64,000 nucleotides of DNA from Flammula alnicola (lineage: Eukaryota; Basidiomycota; Agaricomycetes; Agaricales; Strophariaceae), in the NCBI GenBank assembly GCA_015499995.1, contig JADNRV010000011.1:62001-126000 (forward strand), written 5' to 3'. Shown here in pieces: positions 13,251 through 23,749 of this stretch (positions within the stretch are counted from its first letter, which is position 1; each line of letters begins with the position of its first letter). The position numbers and the translations under genes are program-made. The notes beneath the pieces are model-generated. The model did no database searches. It had not been told where the DNA came from and worked only from the letters and a program-made list of their open reading frames with translations.

Positions 13251-13977
13251 ATGTTCGTCAACAACCCATATGCTCAGGCGGGATGGTACAACCCACAGAA
13301 CCCTCATTCAATCAACGAGGGACCGTGGCGTCCTAACTCTTCTCACCCACCCACATTTGGCGCCCTTCCTCCGTTGAACGACAAGCCAGCATCCGTGTTG
13401 TCATTTGAATTTACGTCTTTCAATCCAGACGTGTTCAATTGCATTGTAACTGGTCCGAAAAATCGCAAATTCTTTGAAGTTCGCACCGCAGGCAGCACAA
13501 CTGTGGTGTCGAAGCCTGGAGAAGAATTTGCATCTATTCAATGGGCTCGACACCCTGCTGTCGAGGCGAGAGGAGTCCTAGCTCGTCAGCTCACGAAGGA
13601 TTTTCTGAAACTCTCCGACGATCAGACGTGAGTTAGGTTTTTTGATCTAACGGCTGTTCGCTGATTAGCTTCCTGATTGCAGCTATAGATCTATGCTGAT
13701 CGGTGGCAAATTGTACGCCTGGATTCCCCGGGCTCAAGTGGTATTTATGTATGTGGGATTATCGTTTCTGTACTGGACCTTATGCTTATACTCTTCTCCG
13801 CCTTCCCAGTTATACAGCTACGGCCCTAACCCCCCAGAACAGTTCGCACGAATCAGCTTAGCGCAGGATAACAACAAAATTATCCTCGAGATTACGAGCG
13901 AGGCGTTCCAGGCCGGCCTTTTTGAACCCTGCGTCATATCCACCATTCTTCTATTCAGTGCTCGAAACATTGACTGA
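13251..13977 (+). CDS. DUF6593-domain protein
   Basis: This is a small protein of the DUF6593 family, which is abundant in Agaricomycetes and of unknown function. Three exons are well defined: 13251-13627, 13683-13740 and 13810-13977, with GT-AG introns of 55 and 69 nt that restore the frame exactly. The N-terminus is Asn/Pro-rich (MFVNNPYAQAGWYNPQNP). The family core follows: a VLSFEFTSFNPDVFNC strand region, a phenylalanine/valine-rich sheet, then GGKLYAWIPR and LEITSEAFQAGLFEPCVIST near the C-terminus. There is no signal peptide or transmembrane segment. The gene stands alone between two long intergenic stretches and has a clear TATA box. No frame problem is visible. Confidence 0.85.
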
Positions 13978-15300
13978 GGGTTTCGTATGTATTATTTATC
14001 CTCTTCCAACTCACATAACCTTTGTAGCAAATAGATCTCCGTACCGTTTTCGTTCGTACTAGACACCTTTGTATCCACTAGTTTCACTTTGACCTTGCAT
14101 CATATTTATCCGATCTCCCTCTGTAGCCCTTAGTCACACCTTCGCTTCTTGTATATTAGACTTCGTCTGTAATAAGTTATCATAAAATTAGACCAAATGC
14201 CCTTTGCTTCTAGTGCCTCTCATACAGGCTTCACCGTTCCAAATACAAGTTGTCATACAAGCATTGAATACGCATTGCATACGAAATAAGTAAGCGCTAG
14301 CACAATGTTTGAAACTATTCTTAGTGTTACAATAAATACTTAGGCGCCAATGTATGTAATCCGGGGTACGGGAACATAGAACCCGTTCGGGGTGCCTGAG
14401 TGTCATTAGTAATTGAGGGAAACACAAACGGAAAGTTGAAACGTGCTCCATCTGGGAAGTAGCATGCGCCCTGAAAACATTTTCGGATCGGCAAGCTACA
14501 GAACGGCAGATTCTGTCACGTTGACATCTAATTCGCCTACCGGGTCTCAGTTCATCGGAGAGAAAGATATCGCGAACGGGAGCACATGTAAATATTCAGG
14601 CAAGCATGCATGGGATAGCGACATACTGTATCATGAGATTAACATTCAGAGATGTCGTTTATCCCTTGAGAGATGATTTACAAGGATGGAACTGAGGCTT
14701 AGAGGAGATATGACATACTGTCGTTCCAAAAATAAACTCTGACCAGCGCCAAACCGGCTTTCGATGTTGCCGGGGGGCCGATTGGAGGGTGTAATGTACC
14801 TACTATGCACTAGAAAGAAAATATAAAGCACTAGCATAATCCATTCTGGGAAAGAGCATTTCTATAACATACTACGCGACAAAATTGCCGGAGCTAAGGC
14901 GTCCGGACCACCTGGTACGAGACACTTCAACCAGGTTCAAACGCAGTCATGACCTGACCATTGGTTGATTCAACACCGTCGAATCTAGCTCACTGGGTAT
15001 AAATCGTTAGTTTCCAACATGGTACTATGTAGAGATCATTTTCCGTGAGCGGCGTGGTTTGAAATTAGCTGAGAAATGGAGGGTTTCTACCTTCCTACAG
15101 TTCCATCCATTCTCCTTACTAACGAGCGCCATCGGCTTGAATACACCGCGATTCAGTTATCTTTGCAATCTTTCTTTACGAAACGAGCTACTAGGTAATA
15201 TGAGTTAGAAATGCGAAAGGATTACTGTCTCACTATGCACTGAACGGAAAAGCATTTTGTGACTTGACGCATACATTATAATACCCATGTGATACACACC
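13978..15300. other. Intergenic stretch without a supported gene
   Basis: This is the 3' flank of the DUF6593 gene followed by AT-rich sequence down to the F-box cluster. ORFs of 60-87 codons occur (for example 14188-14451 minus and 14443-14676 plus) but lack family resemblance or exon partners. No repeat structure was seen. Confidence 0.45.
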
Positions 15301-15326
15301 ACAAGCACTATTAGTCGCGACTTTCG

Positions 15327-15470
15327 TCTCAGTATTTCGTCAATGAGTTCCTGTAGCATACTTTGAAAGATTGTCATCGCACCGAAGTGAATTCGAAACC
15401 AATTCGAAACAAGGTTAAAAATCTGGAACTTGCGTAACGTTACGCTGCCAGATGGCCGACAGATGGTGGA
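15327..15470 (-). pseudogene. Truncated third copy of the F-box tandem repeat (5' end only)
   Basis: The minus strand from an ATG at 15377 reads MTIFQSMLQELIDEILR, which matches the first 17 residues of F-box copy 2 (MATFQSLSQELVDEILG). Resemblance then ends near 15327. The upstream flank to about 15470 also matches the 5' flank of copy 1 (shared gaattcgaaacc and gccgacagat segments). This is a residual 5' end of a third tandem unit whose body is lost. It also shows the ancestral TTTCAAAG spelling that copy 1 lacks. Confidence 0.75.
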
Positions 15471-15509
15471 TCCCAGTAATCAACTATAAAAATGCAAGAG
15501 CAAATAAAA

Positions 15510-16848
15510 TCAGCTATGTAGTAAATAAATATGGTCTAAGCCAAAGGACTTGCCTGGAACCTCCCGAATTTCCAGCACTCCAGATCGTCGCCATCCGGCT
15601 GCCATTGGATGAGTCGCATTTACTATCGTCCTAAGCGCCAGCATGGCAGGTGCACCAAATTGAAGAAGGAAGAGGAAGTTGAACTTTCGCAGATACGGAA
15701 ATTTCTTCGAAAGGAGAGGCAGTAATATATCCCATGGAATGTATTCGATTTCGTGAGGTGATGACCTCAGGCGGCTGACGTAGACGTTCAAAATTGTCAA
15801 TTCTTCCAGCCCATTCGTTGTTGCGATTGCCTCCAGAATGTGGAGAATCCAAGAATAGGGGCGCGACACTACGTCGGGTCGGGGGTAGGAGTTGTCAGTG
15901 CCCAAGTACACGCGCATTTGGAGATGGCGAAGGGCGGGGAAAGAACCAATATCGAAGAACTGTGTTTTATCTAGCTTGATTTCTTGCTCCGTGGATCCAG
16001 TGACTGCATAAAATCGATTTAACATCCGTTGGGCTGCACTGAATTCAAGTACTCACCGAGAGTAGAATGGTCCAGCTTCAAGACCTCCAAAGTGTTCGAG
16101 CATGCTCGTAGAAGCCGCTCTGGGAGGCCATGGACAGACGCGATATTGAGAGAAAGCCGGCGTAGATGCGATACGTCTACGATGGTGGAAGAAGAGATGG
16201 CTCGCAAAAGCTTGGGGGATTTACAATAAGGGCCCAGGTCCAGAGACGTAAGCTTTGTTAATTGTTCTCGGTCCGCATGGGCATTATCTTTCGGAGGCTT
16301 GATTACGGAAGACTCTTTAAAGTTTCTATACGACAAGTGCTTGAAAGAGGCACCGCAAGGGATTATATCCAAGGGCATATTCTGGAGCTCAACTTGTATG
16401 AGCGAAGGCATTCGGAGGACAATTTGAATAGGTAAAAGGAAGATGGGAGGAAACTCTGGGTTGTTGACTTTGATCGCAAAGGCGGTAAGTCGATGAAAGG
16501 AGGGAAGAATCAGAGCTAAACGAGCGTCATCGCATGTGGATTTATGACTGAGACCGCCTATGATTTTTAGTGATTTGACATATCTAGCAATGTGAGGCGA
16601 GGATTCTATCAAAACTAAAAGTTTCTGGGTCGAGGGAATAGCATGGATCGAGGGACTCGCATACAAATCGTAAGGCGGACCTGCGACTGCATTAACCAAT
16701 GCTGCGATAGTGGAAAAGAGCTCCTTCTGGCAAGCTGGGGTAAATGACCGGCAGAGAAGCGAGCAGGTTCTTAAAGTAGAAACATCATCCCAAAGCCAAC
16801 CCAGAATTTCGTCAACGAGTTCCTGCGATAGACTTGAAAGGTTGCCAT
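15510..16848 (-). CDS. F-box/LRR-like protein, copy 1
   Basis: The N-terminal F-box (LSQELVDEILGWLWDD...TLRTCSLLCRSFTPACQ) would bind Skp1 in an SCF ubiquitin ligase. The remainder is a leucine-rich substrate-binding region of the type common in Agaricomycetes (SLKIIGGLSHKS, LRRLSLNIASVHGLPERLL, LEELTILNVY). One intron (16004-16056, 53 nt) joins STL to VTGSTEQEIKLDK. The homologous start is the ATG at 16848. It is out of frame because copy 1 reads TTTCAAG where copy 2 and the truncated copy read TTTCAAAG (near 16834). An in-frame alternative Met lies at 16945. The gene is in direct tandem with copy 2. It is either frameshifted or carries a sequence error. Confidence 0.75.
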
Positions 16849-17207
16849 TGCAGCTCCAAGTCGTGGTACCGAAGTGAATTCGAAACCAGGCGGTTTTAAA
16901 ATGTGGAACTTGTGGAACCCTTGCCGGATTGCCGACAGATGACATTGATCCTCCGCAGGTTAATAAGATAAGATAACTCGCCACCTCCGCCGTTCCTCGT
17001 TCACGAAGAATTCGAGGATCAAAGAAAACCTTGATGCAATACAGACATAAGACACCACTATTCTCCGAGATGTCCTCCCAACGGAATTGGCACAATTACA
17101 ACGAAATAAATGTTCTTTCCTAAGGTCAATGTCTAACCTGAGAGAGAAATTTCTTCAAAACTTTCGAACGAGATGTGGATGACCCGCATACGGATCCCAA
17201 TAATCAG

Positions 17208-18566
17208 CTATGAAGATTCATCGAAACGAATGAACTCAGCCACAGTCGACAAATATAGCTTAAGAAAAGACTTGCCTCGAACTTCCAGAATTTCCAGCAT
17301 TCCCGAACGCTGGAAATTGACGGCCATCGGATGCGCCGCATTGATTATCATCCTAAGCGCCCACATATCAGGCGAAAGCTGAAGCAGGAATTTGACCTTT
17401 CGCAAATACAGAAACCTCTCGGAAAGGAGAGGCACTAGTTTATCCCAGGGAACGAATTCGATTTCGTCAGGCAGGGACTTCAGCGGGCTGTTGTATACGT
17501 TCAAAATCGTTAATTCTTCCAGCCGGTTCGTTATTGGAATTGTCTTTAGCATGTGGAGAAATGAGGGATAGGGACTTAGCACGACGTCGGGTTCGTGATA
17601 GCGGCCGATATCGCCCGAATAGTCTATCCGTAGGCGGATCTGCAGATTTCGAAGGGCGGAGAGAGAACCAATGTCGAAGAGGTGTGTCTGGTTGCCATTA
17701 CGTGTCTCTAGATATATTTCCTCCTCTGTCTTTCTATTGACTGCGCAAGATCAGTCTAAAATGCATTGGGTTGCATCTAATCAAGGACTCACCGACAGAA
17801 GAAGGGTCCAGCTTCAAGACCTCCAAAGTATTCGAACATGCTTGCAGAATCTGCTCGGCCAGTCCATGAGCAAACAGGGGCATTTCCGCCACATTAAGAT
17901 AAAGCCGGCGTAGCTGCGATACGTCTATGATGGTTGAAGACGAGATGGCATCGAACAGCTTGCGGGATTTCCAATAAGGGTTTCCCAGATCCAGAGATAC
18001 CAGTTCTGTCGGCTGTTCTGGGTTCTGATCTGCCCGAGTCTTGAGCACGCAAGAATCGTTGAATTTGCTATATGCCAAATGCTTGAAAGAGGCTCTGCAA
18101 GGGATTAGTGTCAAGGGCATGTTCTCGAGCTCAACTTGTATGAGTGACGGCAGTCCGAGGACAGTTCGAATCGGTGAAAGGAAGACGGGGGAAATTCTGG
18201 GCTTCTAGCGTTGGCCGCAAAGGCGGTAAGTCGATGAAATAAGGGAAGAATTAGAGCTAAACGATGGTCATCACTGGGGGATTTGTGTCCGAGACCGCCT
18301 ATGATTTTCAGAGATTTGACATATTTAGCAATGTGAGGAGAGGACTCCATCAAAGCCAAAAGTTTCTGAGTCGAGGGGATGGCAAGGATATCGTGTCCTG
18401 CCACTGCATCAACCACCACCGCGATAGTAGAAAAAAGTTCTTTTTGGCAAGCTGGGGTGAAGGGCCGGTGGAGGAATGAGCAGCTTCTTAGAGCATCAAC
18501 ATCGTCCCGAAGAAAACCCAGAATTTCGTCAACGAGCTCCTGCGATAGACTTTGAAAGGTTGCCAT
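17208..18566 (-). CDS. F-box/LRR-like protein, copy 2
   Basis: This is a paralog of copy 1 along its whole length, starting MATFQSLSQELVDEILGFLRDD at 18566. The same intron position is kept at about 17740-17792 (SSVG joined to VNRKTEEEIYLE). The frame breaks in the G run at 18187-18191. There copy 1 has one more base, and the paralogous sequence (SLIQVELENMPLTLIPC) continues in another frame. The C-terminal half (LRRLYLNVAEMPLFAHG, LEELTILNVYNSPLKSLP) matches copy 1. Its upstream flank is interrupted about 45 bp before the ATG by the large insertion described separately, so its original promoter is displaced by some 6.7 kb. Confidence 0.75.
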
Positions 18567-18611
18567 TGGAGGTCTTCGAGCTCGTGGTGTCGATGAAACA
18601 AGGTCTTAGGA

Positions 18612-18900
18612 GAAGTCTTGTGAATTGATCGCAAATTCAAACCCCGACCGTGAACCGTGAACCGCGCGCTGCCCCCGCCAACAGCACCGCCACGCTCCCA
18701 CAAAGACTTCGCCATCGATTCACAAGACTTCGCCACGGTTCACAACTTGTTGGCGGGTGGGAACGCCGATTCACAACTTTGGCAGGTGCGATTCACAACT
18801 TGGGACCCTCGATTCACAATTTGATTCACAACTTTTGGCAGGGAATTGGGCCTGAATGGCGAAGTCTTAGCAGAGCTTGACAGACTTCGCCATTCCCACA
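18612..18900. repeat. Subterminal repeat zone, left end of the insertion
   Basis: At least six copies of a word resembling gattcacaactt or gattcacaag occur between 18710 and 18840. They alternate with agacttcgccat words in both orientations (18700-18735, 18855-18895). Clusters of short subterminal motifs like this are typical transposase or recombinase binding zones. A related motif group lies near the right end of the insertion. Confidence 0.6.
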
Positions 18901-19141
18901 CTAGGCCTCACCGCTGCCTCCCTCCTCCTCTCGTCTCAGCCTCCCCCACCCCTCTCGCTCATCGCGTTATGTGGCATTCAGCTAGATTGCCTTGGATTCT
19001 GCGGTTCCCACACAGCGCAGCAGGCTTCGTTGACGAATGACGAGGGCAGACCACCTCTCGCCACCCTCGCCACCTACTCACCGTCGTACTCACCGTCGTC
19101 ACTGTCCTTACATGGTACTCTAGTACTCTACATGGTGCTCA

Positions 19142-19375
19142 CGAGCGCCGTCGCCAGATCGAATGACGAGGGCAGTGGTGCTGACGACGTCTACCACTGC
19201 CGACGACGTCTGCCTTGGCCATACCTCGCTGCCTTGGCCACCACGAGCGCCGTCGTCAGCCAGATCGAATGACGAGGGCAGTGGTGCTGACGACGTCTGC
19301 CTTGGCCATACCTCGCTGCCTTGGCCACAGCGCGAGCCTTGGCCATACCTCGCTGCCTTGGCCACACCTCGCGCT
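19142..19375. repeat. Direct repeats of about 80-100 bp plus ccttggccatacctcgctg units
   Basis: The segment beginning gagcgccgtcgccagatcg at 19143 recurs at about 19247 with small changes, including gatcgaatgacgagggcag and gctgacgacgtct. It runs into short tandem units of about 19-20 bp based on ccttggccatacctcgctg that recur until about 19375. ORFs reading through here are only reflections of the repeat. Confidence 0.75.
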
Positions 19376-19379
19376 GCTT

Positions 19380-19800
19380 CGCCACACCTCGCTGCCTACT
19401 ACTCGCGACTCCACCACTACTACTCGCGACTCCACCACTACTCGCGACTCCACCAGTCAACAATCGCGGACGCCACACCTCGCTGCCCTACTACTCGCGA
19501 CTCCACCACTACTCGCGACTACTCGCGATAACCACCTCGCCACACCTCGCCGCCTACTACTACTCGCGAGTAGTTCGCGACTACTCGCGACTCCAACTCG
19601 CGACTCCACCACTCGCGACTCCACCACTCTACTCGCGACTCCACCACTACTCGCGACTCCACCAGTCAACGCTCGCGACTCCACCAGTCAATCACTCGCG
19701 ACTCCAAGTCTCCGTCTCCGTTAGCAGATCATAGCAGATCACCTCGCCACACCTCGCCACCTACTACTCGCGACTCTACTTCAGTCAACAAATCCGCGGC
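19380..19800. repeat. Minisatellite built on tactcgcgactccaccac
   Basis: About 20 imperfect units of 12-18 bp based on actcgcgactccaccac run through this stretch. They are interspersed with cgccacacctcgctgcc words. Each unit includes the palindrome tcgcga. All six frames produce Thr/Arg/Ser/Leu-rich repeats, so the ORFs here are not genes. Confidence 0.85.
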
Positions 19801-20027
19801 AGTCGGCGGCACTGGGCGCCTTCACATTTTGTTGACTGACTTATCATACATCATTTCAGCCCTTTCACCATTCGTTCAGCCCTATTCGCCTCGTGCATGC
19901 CCCGTCGCACCACCGGGCATGCCCGTCGCACCACGTCGCACCACTTCTCGTGTCGCACGTTCAGCGGCTTACTCCAGCGGCTTACTCACGTCGCACCTCC
20001 TCCCTCTCGTGTCAGCGCGACACGAGT

Positions 20028-20117
20028 ACCTTACCTCTTGCAGTAGCCTCATCCGCCCTTCTCGTCACCATTACCTTATCTCTTGCAGTAGCCTCATCCG
20101 CCCTTCTCGTCATCACC
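20028..20117. repeat. Two tandem copies of a 45-bp unit
   Basis: The unit taccttacctcttgcagtag (first 20 bases) through ctcgtcaccat occupies 20028-20072. It is repeated at 20073-20117 with few changes. It lies between the minisatellite and the 3' end of the Crypton-like gene. Confidence 0.75.
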
Positions 20118-22646
20118 ACCATAGCCTTGTTAATAGATGTTGAATGTCATTATTAAATTGTATAATAGATAAGATAGATACGAGTAGATATGAGTAATAT
20201 AGACAAGATATGATTGATACAAAAGAAAGCATATAAACAGAGGGTGCACCGTCGTATGAGTAGATTGATCAGTTGTCGTCGCTTATGGGTCGTTTCCGTT
20301 TCTTGGGCTGTATGCTTCGTTGAAATTGACTCAAACTCCTCCCATCTCGCAAATCATCAAAATGGAGACAGCTTCAGCGGAGCTATGTCCGGACTTGATC
20401 CTGTCCTCGACGCGGTGAATAAAGAAAAAGAAATTTGACCAGATCTTGCGAGCCTGCAAGTGATATAAGTGATATGTAAACTGTTATCAGAGATAGCGTA
20501 CATACCTTGTCATCGTTTCGAGGTCTCCAGGATGGAAATCTCCCTCGATGTGTCTCCTGGCTTTTTAAATTACCCCATCTTGCATCGATCAATCGCAAGG
20601 GAGGTTTTCGGCCAATATCAATCACAAAGGTTCCCTCGTCCCAGGCTTGCCAAAGTGATTTGACATCGGAATAGTCACCGAGACTACCAGGTGCATAAGA
20701 AGGCCAAAGATCTGAAGGGTTTGCAATCTTTTCGAATATGTATTGCCATGTGCAGTCGTGGATAGTGAAAGATGGATAACTCGAGGATGTGAACGCACTG
20801 CGAGGGGGAAGAATCAAGTCGTGCTGAGTTTGCGGGGGTGGTTGACCTGGAGAAGCCGGTAATGATAAGGGAAGAACGTGATAGATATGATGACCAGATG
20901 TTGTAATCATTTGCGGGGTTAACAGATTAGATGCACTTAGACTCGGAGATGGTGCGGGCGCGGACACAACTGAGCTTGGGCCGGCAGACGTAGCGCTAAC
21001 AGCTATAGAGAAACCTGATCGTGTTGGTGACTCAGGAAGAGATGTTTGTGTCGGAGATGTTCGTGTCGGTGGAGCAGGTTGGAAATGCGGCATTGCGTGA
21101 GACGGCCCAGCAGATATGAATGATGGTGATGGTGACGGATTGCGGCAGTGTGAGCGGTGTTTTGATGGTGAGAAAGGTTCTGTACGTTGGGTAATGACTG
21201 ACAGTTGGGAATTGGTGGTCTCCACGACCTGCCTTAATCCATGGAGTTCAGCAGAAACGGAGGAGAATGCATTTCGTGTGGGGGTTTCTTGAAATGTTCG
21301 TTCAACAAGTGATGATTGATGTCGTGCGAGCTCTTCTTGCTCAAGTAAGCCTGGCCACTGTTGAAGGAATGATTTCGCTTCACTACTGGAAAGAACTTTG
21401 AGGCGCTTTATGATTCCTGACTCTGGGAATTGGGTTTGAATGGCGCTTATTGCCTAATATGTGGTGGGAATTTTAGCATACAGTCAATGAACGCCACAAA
21501 TCTCTGACTTACTCGCCAGAAAAAAGGCCGAAGACTTTGTAAAAGCTCCAAGAAATTAATGGTTCCTTGATTCTTACAGCCCTCTACTCGGAGGGTTGCA
21601 AGGGCATCCTCACAAAATGGGAAAATTTGCCTTTGCAGTGATTCTGGAACCTGAACTTCTGCCCAGGGCACAAAATAGCTCTCGCCTACGGGGAAACCGG
21701 CTAAAGCTACGGCCGCCTATGGTGAGAAATAGTTAGATGGATTGTAAATTATAATTATCTCCTGAGAATGTTAGCATACCACTTTGGGGATTTTTGACCC
21801 ATATACCTCTCGTCTCGTATTTCCTTCCCAATGGCCCGTTGCGTCAACTTGATCTGCGGGAACACTGCACGAAATTTATGAGATTTATTTATTTTGAATA
21901 AACAACTCAATGATACTTACCCCATTTCTTCGAGAACTGGGGGCAAGCTCCGGCGAGCGAGATGGGTTTTTTTGTTGGAAGTTATTGAAGTAGGCTCTAG
22001 AAATGAGCTATACATACGTCCTAGGGCATCTCCAGTGATTGGACGACCAACAGCTCTTCCAAATAATAGAGGAACCTAATTCCATGCATATAAGGAGGAA
22101 TTCCCATACAGCATAATAAACAACATACCCTGCGCCATGAGGCTGCATTTTTCCAGTCCCAGTCCGGTACGTGAGAGAGAAGCTTCTCTTGATCAAACAT
22201 AAAATGAAGGAGAATTGCAAGAGCACCAACTGGGCACCTCAGAGGATTGCGATGCGGTAAAGCGAAGCTGTAAGTAGGTTCAGTTTTCTAGATCACAAAT
22301 CAGCATCCTATTTTTAAATAAAAAATTAATTACATACACCTGGTTGAGCTGTTTTTGTCTCATAAAGCATAGATAGAACTCCAAAAACTTGCCGATTTAC
22401 TGGTGAAATTTGTCCATTATGGTCAGTGTAATTTGGAAGGCGCAGGTAGAATGGCTGAATACACGCCATCAGCATAGAGACAAGCTCATCGCTTCGATTG
22501 AGCGTTGAGCACTGCCATGTCCATGCAAAGTGTGCTTTAATAATTGATGGCACTAGTGCAAATTTATACGTATAAGAAAGCAATAAGAAGGCATGAGAAA
22601 ATCTGACATACATTGATTGACTTCTTGAAATATTGCTGCAGTTACT

Positions 22647-23398
22647 CAAGGGGGTACCGGGATTACAATGCCGGGCCTGACGTAGGTAGGGAGGGTCGGC
22701 TGCCAGGCCGCTAAATTTTTTGTAATGTGTACTTAATATTTAACTATATACCGCTATTTTAGGCACATTATAGCATATTTTACATGTTGTATTGACCAAT
22801 AGAGGTGTCTAGCAACCTTCAAACACCTTGAACTGTCAAAGGGACCACATATAAGCTGACAGTCAATGACCCCAGAAAGGGAATGTCACATGACCCCAAT
22901 CACGCATCAATTTCATACGGCTTTCTGCCAAGCTTTATGTTTGAGCGCGCGTTGAGGGCGCCTATCGATTTACAAGACTATTTCCCAGACAAATAAAATC
23001 CTGCATGCTGGATAGAGTGTTATGGAGTGATTTAAGCACTGCATACGCAGAGGTATATTCTGATGAAGGAACAGTTCAATATAAAAACACAAAGTGTGTT
23101 ACAAAATGGGTATGTACTGTTTATTAATTTTTTTCATGACATTTCTTATTAACTATGGATAGTATCATCTTGACTGTGTGTTTGGACATTGCGCCGAGGG
23201 GCTGGATGTGTAAAACATGCATTTCCAATGGTGCGGGGCGTGCAGCCAAGGCATGCACCGGATGACAAATTGATGGTATATACTATATTAGGATGTATTG
23301 ATCATTATGTAATGCTTACGATGGAGGGTGGGTCATCCGCCAGGTCCTTAAATATTTTGTCGACGTAAGGTAATATCTAAGGTTTCGGTACCCCCTTG
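22647..23398. mobile_element. Non-autonomous hAT-like element, 752 bp
   Basis: The ends are inverted repeats of 13 bp, CAAGGGGGTACCG at 22647 and its complement ending at 23398. The element is flanked by an exact 8-bp duplication, cagttact, at 22639-22646 and 23399-23406. An 8-bp duplication with CA-starting termini is the hallmark of hAT elements. The interior is AT-rich and codes for no transposase. It splits an exon of the Crypton-like gene. Removing it with one duplication joins NEVTA to the next residues AIFQEVNQ in frame. Confidence 0.88.
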
Positions 23399-23480
23399 CA
23401 GTTACTTCGTTAAAGTGTTCGGGACGAAGTTCTGAGTCCAAAATTGTGCCTTTCGTGACGTCAAAGTCCTCGCTTCTATT

Positions 23481-23749
23481 CAGGCTCCTAAAACCACCTC
23501 TCGTATCTCGAGGACGACTTATGTGAGGGGGAGTCGATGTGAAATATGTGGGAGGGTGGCTGTGTTGATAAAGCAATAGCCAAATAAACAAGTGAAAGGG
23601 TTCTCCTCTCGATAGTATCGAGAGGAGAACCCTTTCACTTGTTTATTTGGCTATTGCTTTATCAACACAGCCACCCTCCCACATATTTCACATCGACTCC
23701 CCCTCACATAAGTCGTCCTCGAGATACGAGAGGTGGTTTTAGGAGCCTG
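23481..23749. mobile_element. Foldback element: 269-bp perfect palindrome with 9-bp target duplication
   Basis: The two 134-base arms are exact reverse complements around a single central base at 23615. The ends are CAGGCTCCTAAAACC and its complement. The flanks carry an exact 9-bp duplication, gcttctatt, at 23472-23480 and 23750-23758. Long terminal inverted repeats with 9-bp duplications suggest a Mutator-type non-autonomous element, an inference from structure alone. It lies at the 3' end of an intron of the Crypton-like gene. The duplicated target contains the intron acceptor. Confidence 0.92.

Noticed and set aside
18877..19734. Several long overlapping ORFs in the repeat zone as genes
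   Set aside because: All are low-complexity translations of the same tandem units in different frames and strands.
19380..19800. CRISPR-like array
   Set aside because: Units are contiguous, with no unique spacers, and this is a eukaryotic genome. It is a minisatellite.
23481..23749. Palindrome as a pure assembly or hairpin artifact
   Set aside because: The exact 9-bp duplication and matching inverted ends are what a real insertion leaves. An artifact would not create a target duplication. Long reads would still be useful.
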